DNA from: Paulinella micropora
Taxonomy: Eukaryota; Cercozoa; Imbricatea; Euglyphida
Length of the DNA: 21,348 nt
Assembly: GCA_009731375.1 (NCBI GenBank)
Contig: BJOX01000374.1
Location: 512,887-534,234, forward strand
Direction: 5' to 3'
Shown here in pieces: positions 15,501 through 21,348 of the stretch. The notes beneath the pieces were generated by a model. It was not told the origin of the DNA and did no database searches. It saw nothing but the letters and a program-made list of their open reading frames with translations. Within the stretch, counting starts at the first letter, position 1, and each line of letters starts with the position of its first letter. A program made the position numbers and the translations under genes.

Positions 15501-15775
15501 TCTTATGGCACAAAACCTGAAATCTCTGGTTTTTGTGGCACCGGCACCAAAACCTTTGGATCTCCGAAGAGAGCTCACCGAGAGGGTCGGGTACACCAAA
15601 CATCAGCCTCAAACTCCCTCTGGTGTGCGCAAACGGCGCCTGGTGGCGCAAAAACCTGATTTTCCTGGTTTTCACGCAATGCGGAACCACAATATTTATT
15701 ATTTTCGAAGGGAGCTCATCAAGAAGTGACAGATACACGAGCCGCTAAATCCCTCTGGTGTGCGCAAAGGGGGAT
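15501..15775. repeat. Degenerate repeats related to family B
   Basis: Contains CCCTCTGGTGTGCGCAAA twice (near 15617 and 15750), CACCGGCACCAAAACC, and alternating 'TCTGGTTTTTG' and 'TCCTGGTTTTCACGC' pieces. Probably a body part of the same repeat. ORFs on both strands show no recognisable protein. Confidence 0.45.
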
Positions 15776-15798
15776 AATAATAATGATAATTTTGATAA

Positions 15799-15799
15799 C

Positions 15800-15844
<45 letters not shown>
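15799..15844. repeat. (AAT)n microsatellite, SINE tail
   Basis: Tail, on the minus strand, of the SINE at 15845. Confidence 0.9.
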
Positions 15845-15845
<1 letters not shown>

Positions 15846-15930
15846 GTGCTTCTCTGTCAATGGCTGATGCATTGCTGCACATGCGCCTCCATCGTCTCAC
15901 CCGTGAGGGGAGTACGAAGAATTGACGATA
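15845..15930 (-). mobile_element. tRNA-derived SINE, copy 5 (3' part)
   Basis: 3' domain only, cut by a gap. The hairpin loop reads GCAA on the SINE strand, still a GNRA type. Confidence 0.8.
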
Positions 15931-16126
15931 NNNNNNNNNNNNNNNNNNNNNNNNNNNNNNNNNNNNNNNNNNNNNNNNNNNNNNNNNNNNNNNNNNNNNN
16001 NNNNNNNNNNNNNNNNNNNNNNNNNNNNNNNNNNNNNNNNNNNNNNNNNNNNNNNNNNNNNNNNNNNNNNNNNNNNNNNNNNNNNNNNNNNNNNNNNNNN
16101 NNNNNNNNNNNNNNNNNNNNNNNNNN
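15931..16126. other. Assembly gap (196 N)
   Basis: Run of N between SINE copy 5 and the AAT/GAT array next to repeat D copy 2. Confidence 1.
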
Positions 16127-16205
16127 ATGATAATGATAATAATGATGATAATAATAATAATAATAATAATGATAATAATAATAATAATAATAATAATAAT
16201 GTATC
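16127..16205. repeat. (AAT)n/(GAT)n microsatellite
   Basis: On the minus strand it is the (ATT)n tail of repeat D copy 2. Confidence 0.9.
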
Positions 16206-16373
16206 TCCTGCCAATTGCTGAGCCAAAAGGCCATGTGCATCCAGTCCTCCATTCCATAAGGAAAGTCTCCACACCAATCGGTGGAATAAAGGAAGTGACG
16301 GCATAGAACATTACTCTAGGAGCTTTATACGAATCAGCCCACGGAAAGGGACCGATGGCCTATGTACTCCCTA
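16206..16373 (-). mobile_element. SINE-like repeat D, copy 2
   Basis: Reverse complement of 4923-5088 with few differences. Here the 3' end is complete: after CAGCAATTGGCAGGAG comes ATACATT and the (ATT)n tail. Hairpin GGCC-TTTT-GGCT at 16221-16232. Confidence 0.7.
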
Positions 16374-16421
16374 AATAATAATAATAATCGTGATAATAAT
16401 GATAATGATAATGATAATAAT

Positions 16422-16689
16422 AGTGCTTCTCTGTCAATGGCTGATGCATTTCTGCACATGCGCCTCCATCGTCTCACCCGTGAGGGGAGTACGAAGAATT
16501 GACGATAAGCTCTAATGACACCCCCGCAAGGGCAGTTCCAACACTTCCAGACGGGCCGGTATGTTCAATGAAAATACTGGTCCAGAAGTAGACCGGTATG
16601 TTCAATGAAAATACTGGTGGCACCGACGGGAATCGAACTGGCGACAGGGCTCAGATGGTAGAACTTGACCACTGGGCTATCACGGTGTC
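16422..16689 (-). mobile_element. tRNA-derived SINE, copy 6 (full length)
   Basis: 268 bp, almost identical to copy 3, with A-box-like and B-box-like segments, the internal ~42 bp duplication and the TGCA-GAAA-TGCA hairpin. Flanked by AAT/GAT arrays on both sides. Confidence 0.9.
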
Positions 16690-16870
16690 AATGATAATAA
16701 TAATAATAATAATAATAATAATATTAATAATAATAACAATAATAATGAGAGAGAGAGAGAGAGACCTCTGATCGGCCGTCATTTGACCTCCAAAAGGACA
16801 TTCCTTCTTTGTCATATATCATAACCTAACCGACAACAACAAAAACAACAACAACAACAGCAGCAGCAGC

Positions 16871-16901
<31 letters not shown>

Positions 16902-16965
16902 TCATCATCATCATCATCATCATCCATCATCATCAACAACAACAACAACAACAACAACAACAACG
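16690..16965. repeat. Compound (AAT), (GA), (AAC), (CAG), (CAT) arrays
   Basis: Succession of short arrays with about 70 bp of unique DNA at 16767-16832. No gene seen. Confidence 0.85.
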
Positions 16966-17090
16966 ACATAAAAACGGTCTGTATCATCGATCATAAAATC
17001 AACAAGCACGACATTTTGGCAGTGGAGCGTTCACGTAGCCAACGCAAATATTTGCAACATGTTACGGGTACGTGATAATAATGTGTGTGT

Positions 17091-17154
<64 letters not shown>
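16966..17154. other. Short unique sequence then poly-T
   Basis: About 120 bp of unique DNA, a GTGTGTGT run and about 62 T leading into the gap. Poly-T could be the tail of a retroelement on the minus strand hidden in the gap; this cannot be checked here. Confidence 0.5.
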
Positions 17155-18053
17155 NNNNNNNNNNNNNNNNNNNNNNNNNNNNNNNNNNNNNNNNNNNNNN
17201 NNNNNNNNNNNNNNNNNNNNNNNNNNNNNNNNNNNNNNNNNNNNNNNNNNNNNNNNNNNNNNNNNNNNNNNNNNNNNNNNNNNNNNNNNNNNNNNNNNNN
17301 NNNNNNNNNNNNNNNNNNNNNNNNNNNNNNNNNNNNNNNNNNNNNNNNNNNNNNNNNNNNNNNNNNNNNNNNNNNNNNNNNNNNNNNNNNNNNNNNNNNN
17401 NNNNNNNNNNNNNNNNNNNNNNNNNNNNNNNNNNNNNNNNNNNNNNNNNNNNNNNNNNNNNNNNNNNNNNNNNNNNNNNNNNNNNNNNNNNNNNNNNNNN
17501 NNNNNNNNNNNNNNNNNNNNNNNNNNNNNNNNNNNNNNNNNNNNNNNNNNNNNNNNNNNNNNNNNNNNNNNNNNNNNNNNNNNNNNNNNNNNNNNNNNNN
17601 NNNNNNNNNNNNNNNNNNNNNNNNNNNNNNNNNNNNNNNNNNNNNNNNNNNNNNNNNNNNNNNNNNNNNNNNNNNNNNNNNNNNNNNNNNNNNNNNNNNN
17701 NNNNNNNNNNNNNNNNNNNNNNNNNNNNNNNNNNNNNNNNNNNNNNNNNNNNNNNNNNNNNNNNNNNNNNNNNNNNNNNNNNNNNNNNNNNNNNNNNNNN
17801 NNNNNNNNNNNNNNNNNNNNNNNNNNNNNNNNNNNNNNNNNNNNNNNNNNNNNNNNNNNNNNNNNNNNNNNNNNNNNNNNNNNNNNNNNNNNNNNNNNNN
17901 NNNNNNNNNNNNNNNNNNNNNNNNNNNNNNNNNNNNNNNNNNNNNNNNNNNNNNNNNNNNNNNNNNNNNNNNNNNNNNNNNNNNNNNNNNNNNNNNNNNN
18001 NNNNNNNNNNNNNNNNNNNNNNNNNNNNNNNNNNNNNNNNNNNNNNNNNNNNN
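17155..18053. other. Assembly gap (899 N)
   Basis: Run of N starting at poly-T. ORFs predicted through it are not real. Confidence 1.
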
Positions 18054-18279
18054 ATACCAAAGCTCCCTAGTACCAGGCGGGGCCAGGGCTCGTTCCATAA
18101 AGCGCCCCTTGCAGAACGAGCTCCCACCTCCATTACAGAGGGCCCAGTAAGCAGATGGAGTTTCGAGACTGTTCGACAGTCTAGTACAAACCGACAGAGC
18201 ACTGTGGGTTTTATTCCGGGCTCAACAAGCGAGAAAGGGCACCCTGAGGGAACAGGATTGTGCTTCCCGTCGCTATTTC

Positions 18280-18281
<2 letters not shown>
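18054..18281. other. Unique sequence, no gene recognised
   Basis: Mixed-composition DNA between a gap and the GATA arrays. The plus-strand frame is open only because it enters the gap. Confidence 0.4.
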
Positions 18282-18345
<64 letters not shown>

Positions 18346-18494
18346 GTAGGTAGGTAGGTAGGTAGGTAGGTAGGTAAACAGGTAGAGTAGGTAGATAGGT
18401 AGGTAGGTAGGTAGGTAGGTAGGTAGGTAGATAGGTAGGTAGATAGTAGATAGATGGATAGATGGATAGATAGATAGATAGATAGAAAGAAAGC

Positions 18495-18561
<67 letters not shown>

Positions 18562-18580
18562 GATAGATAGGATAGATAGA
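18282..18580. repeat. (GATA)n/(GGTA)n/(GAAA)n arrays
   Basis: GATA, GGTA and GAAA tetramer blocks. Tyr/Leu/Ser/Thr/Pro-rich minus-strand ORFs are artefacts. Confidence 0.95.
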
Positions 18581-18994
18581 TAATGTTTAATCTAAGCCTC
18601 CTATACTACCCCCGGGCAGGAACTCTCAGCACTTCACAAGCTGCACACCAACCATCCGCTCGGGTTGGTGCCCGTGCCCAGTTCAAGCCAAAGGGTAGCC
18701 GAGCCCTTGAGCTGTACAGGAACAACCACTAAAAAGACTCCCCCAGGGGCGTGTGCCATAAGGAGATGATGACACGAACAAGCCGAGAATTCGGGAGTTC
18801 ACGCTCGTTGTGAGTTACCTTATACAACCTCGACTTCATCAACCCTTTGCATCACGACGCTGGTCCCCGGACGAGAGTTGGTCGTCTGTTAGCCCTGCGC
18901 TGCGCGTGATCAACGGCAGACACAAAAACCGTCGTTATAGGGGGTTTGGTTTTAGGCAAGAGCACTGAGCAGCTGGCCCCTTACATCCCCCCGT
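18581..18994. other. Unique ~410 bp island between GATA arrays
   Basis: G+C-richer DNA with no long ORF on either strand and no recognised RNA gene. It has a short inverted repeat, ACCAACC/GGTTGGT, near 18647-18666. It could be part of a dispersed repeat not otherwise present here. Confidence 0.4.
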
Positions 18995-19047
<53 letters not shown>

Positions 19048-19091
19048 GATAGGATAGGATAGGATAGGATAGATTGATAGATAGATAGATG

Positions 19092-19140
<49 letters not shown>

Positions 19141-19340
19141 GTAGGTAGGTAGGTAGGTAGGTAGGAAGGTAGGAAGGTAGGAAGGTAGGTAGGTAGGTAG
19201 GTAGATAGATAGGTAGATAGATAGGTAGATAGATAGATAGATGATAGATAGATAGATAGATAGGTAGATAGATAGGTAGATAGAAACCTCACGCGCTTGT
19301 GCAAAAACTTGAATAGCTGAACTCGTCAGATAGATAGATT

Positions 19341-19374
<34 letters not shown>

Positions 19375-19420
19375 CGGATAGATAGATAGATAGATAGATG
19401 GATGGATAGATGGATGGATG

Positions 19421-19468
<48 letters not shown>

Positions 19469-19570
19469 TTTAGGTAGATAGGTAGGTAGGTAGGTAGGTA
19501 GATAGGTAGATAGATAGATAGATAGATAGGTAGATAGGTAGGTAGATAGGTAGGTAGATAGGTAGGTAGA
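18995..19570. repeat. GATA/GGTA arrays with duplicated 50-bp unit
   Basis: Long GATA, GGTA and GGATA arrays. A 50-bp unit, GATAGAAACCTCACGCGCTT through GAACTCGTCA, occurs at about 19282-19331 and 19572-19621, so array plus unit was duplicated with a ~290 bp period. Confidence 0.9.
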
Positions 19571-19693
19571 TAGAAACCTCACGCGCTTGTGCAAAAACTT
19601 GAATAGCTGAACTCGTCAATCCTAACCAAACATACACGTTCATACAAAACACGTGTATAACACACAGACACACAAACACAGGAAAAATACGCG

Positions 19694-19718
19694 GTAAGTA
19701 AGTAATTAAGTAACTAAT

Positions 19719-19770
<52 letters not shown>

Positions 19771-19893
19771 GTAAAGTAAAGTAAGTAAAGTAAGTAAGTA
19801 AGTAAGTAGGTAAGTAAGTAAGTAAGTAAGTAAGTAAGTGAGTGAGTGAGTAAGTGAATAAGTAACTAAATAAGTAAGTAAGTAAGTAAGTAA
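19694..19893. repeat. (GTAA)n array
   Basis: GTAA tetramers with AAAGT variants. This is the plus-strand form of the repeat type that fills introns of the Pro/Gln-rich gene. Confidence 0.95.
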
Positions 19894-20019
19894 CCTTCCT
19901 TGGTGTTTCTAGAAGGATCGCCTGACCACGCAGGAATCACGCCGACATGCCCTAAATACAAAAATTTACATATTAACTTAATCATCATCATTACTATTAT
20001 CCCTGAAAGGGGTTGGGAA

Positions 20020-20021
<2 letters not shown>

Positions 20022-20068
<47 letters not shown>
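20022..20068. repeat. Poly-C tract at gap edge
   Basis: About 45 C followed by AA and a 10-N gap (20069-20078). Confidence 0.95.
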
Positions 20069-20078
20069 NNNNNNNNNN

Positions 20079-20169
20079 CCCCTGTCCCTATAAATCATGG
20101 TTTGTAGGAACCAAGAGGAGTGGGGAGCTCATATTTGCAGGGAGGCTAGTCCCAGACTCGATGTTGATG

Positions 20170-20224
<55 letters not shown>

Positions 20225-20482
20225 TATATATATATTGGAAATCGCGCAAAGATTTGCATTGGGGGAGTGTCCTGAATGCCAATATTCCTTGTTTTTCTTT
20301 TGCCCATTATCTACACCCCCTGTCTCGATAAATCATGGTTTGTGGGAACCAGGAGGAGTTGGGAGCTCATATTTGCAGGGTGGCTAACCCCAGACTCGAT
20401 GCTGATGCTGATATAGTTTTTTTTTGGAATTCACGCAAATATTTGCGTTAGGGGAGTGTCCTGAATGCCAAAATTCTATGTT
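20079..20482 (+). repeat. Repeat C, tandem pair with (AT)n insert
   Basis: Two similar units, about 20079-20298 and 20308-20482. Both have ATAAATCATGGTTTGTRGGA, GAGCTCATATTTGCAGGG, CCCAGACTCGATG and GGGGAGTGTCCTGAATGCCA. The first carries an (AT)n array where the second has a short T run. Confidence 0.8.
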
Positions 20483-20489
20483 TTTTGGG

Positions 20490-20742
20490 AGTACTTGCCG
20501 GTACCTCCGGCTCTTGAACGTACCCTGTCGACGGGGAATAGAGGGGTCCGGGGAGCCCTCCTCCCGGGAAGCCCTGCAAGTGTACATACCCCACGCAAAT
20601 AGCCGGCACCAAAATGAATGGCTGAGAATTCTCAAGGCTCTAGGAGTTGTGCCAGAAGGGTTTATGCCAGTTACCTACGGCAAGTGAACGTACCCTGTCG
20701 AATGTGGAAAGGGCGTGGGGTGGGGTGGGTGGTGGTGGTTCG
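20490..20742 (+). repeat. Dispersed repeat B, copy 2
   Basis: Plus-strand copy of the 15246-15500 repeat. It has the ACCTCCGGC/ACCTACGGC...TGAACGTACCCTGTCGA segment twice (near 20500 and 20670), followed by poly-G and a 10-N gap (20771-20780). Confidence 0.75.
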
Positions 20743-20780
20743 GGGGGGGGGGGGGGGGGGGGGGGGGGGGNNNNNNNNNN

Positions 20781-21130
20781 GAAGCGAATTTGCCAGCGCC
20801 TAGTTGAATGGCTGAGAATGCTCCAAGGCTCCCAAAGTTGTGCCAGAAGGGCTGAGAGGCTGATTTTTTGGTTTTCACAGTGAACCAGTTGAAAGAGAGA
20901 TTTACGAAGATTCTGGCAAAGTAGTGCCAAAATGAACGGCTGAGAATGCTCCAAGGCTCTAAGAGTTGTGCCAGAGGGGCTTAGAGGCTGATTCTTCGTG
21001 TTTTCGCAAGCTTGTCACGAGCTCTTTTTTAGGGATTTAGTTTAAATTCTGAAATTCGAATGTGATTACACAGTAGTGCCAAAATGATGGCTGAGATTGT
21101 TTCAAGGCTGTAAAAGTTGTGCATGTGAGA
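20781..21130 (+). repeat. Tandem copies of the repeat B core
   Basis: The core 'ATGAATGGCTGAGAATGCTC...AAGGCTCTAAGAGTTGTGCC' recurs at about 20797, 20930 and 21082 after the first at 20612, with spacings of about 130-185 bp and growing divergence. Two copies are followed by GAGGCTGATT and a TTTTCAC/TTTTCGC run. No coding potential seen. Confidence 0.7.
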
Positions 21131-21224
21131 ATGAGAGGAAAAACGACCTTGGGAAGAGGAAGAGGGGGGGGGGGGTTGCGCGAAGCGAACAAAAACCATT
21201 CTTTCAGGTGTTGGCACGGCCCCT

Positions 21225-21261
21225 AGTTATTATTATTATTATCATTATTATTATTATTATT
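21225..21261. repeat. (TTA)n microsatellite
   Basis: TTA/ATT array directly 5' of the SINE head at 21262, possibly the tail of an earlier element. Confidence 0.9.
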
Positions 21262-21348
21262 GACACCGTGATAGCCCAGTGGTCAAGTTCTACCATCTGG
21301 GCCCTGTCGCCAGTTCGATTCCCGTCGGTGCCACCAGTATTTTCATTG
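21262..21348 (+). mobile_element. tRNA-derived SINE, copy 7 (5' end, runs off window)
   Basis: Plus-strand tRNA-like head identical to those of copies 3, 4 and 6: GACACCGTGATAGCCCAGTG, B-box-like AGTTCGATTCCC and GGTGCCACCAGTATTTTC, cut by the window end. It fixes the 5' end and transcription direction of the family. Confidence 0.9.

Noticed and set aside
14466-18293. ORFs of 280-400 codons near 14466-15404 and 16991-18293
   Set aside because: Most codons are N; they are artefacts of assembly gaps.
18282-19570. GATA arrays as a sex-chromosome (Bkm-type) marker
   Set aside because: GATA repeats are common in many genomes, and nothing else here supports a sex-linked origin.
21262-21336. A functional tRNA gene at the SINE heads
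   Set aside because: A and B boxes are recognisable, but the T stem has mismatches and no sound anticodon arm can be drawn; the sequence repeats with SINE bodies attached.
1-21348. CRISPR array or prokaryotic defence system
   Set aside because: The repeats are tandem STRs without unique spacers, and the genes have introns and LINE/SINE neighbours.

Overview
This window is eukaryotic nuclear DNA. It contains spliceosomal introns with GT-AG borders, a degraded non-LTR (LINE) reverse transcriptase, repeated tRNA-derived SINEs, and an extreme load of short tandem repeats (STRs). Blocks of N, two of them beside poly-C or poly-G, mark it as a draft scaffold. I cannot name the organism. Small repeat-filled introns, LINE/SINE content and long triplet arrays fit a protist, alga or lower metazoan, and no gene here settles it. 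There is no CRISPR array, operon or other prokaryotic feature.

Layout. 1-2130: AAC, then long TTC/GAA arrays, with a duplicated ~100 bp spacer. 2131-2935: an (AAT)n-flanked element whose sequence can fold as a cloverleaf, then a SINE. 3147-5543: a dead LINE on the minus strand, split by a composite repeat insertion. 5544-7320: purine-rich DNA followed by a compound triplet-repeat block. 7197-9541: a badly broken helical/coiled-coil protein gene on the minus strand, probably a pseudogene, with all three stop codons in frame. 9881-13472: the best gene, a minus-strand multi-exon gene for a Pro/Gln/Gly/Tyr-rich low-complexity protein with very small exons and STR introns; one exon end is tandemly duplicated as 27-nt mini-exons. 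13589-16689: several SINE copies, a related element and two large gaps. 16690-20000: compound STRs, GATA/GGTA arrays and a 899 bp gap. 20086-21130: two further dispersed or tandem repeat families. 21262-21348: the start of another SINE running off the end.

Most notable: (1) at least four (AAT)n-tailed elements share a 3' domain that keeps a small hairpin while its stem sequence changes in a compensatory way, which suggests a selected RNA structure used by several SINE families; (2) the Pro/Gln-rich gene carries in-phase mini-exon duplications and introns in which a short repeat begins at or close to the splice donor, and some of these repeats spell branch-point-like motifs. Nothing here was tested by database search, so all names above family level are inference.
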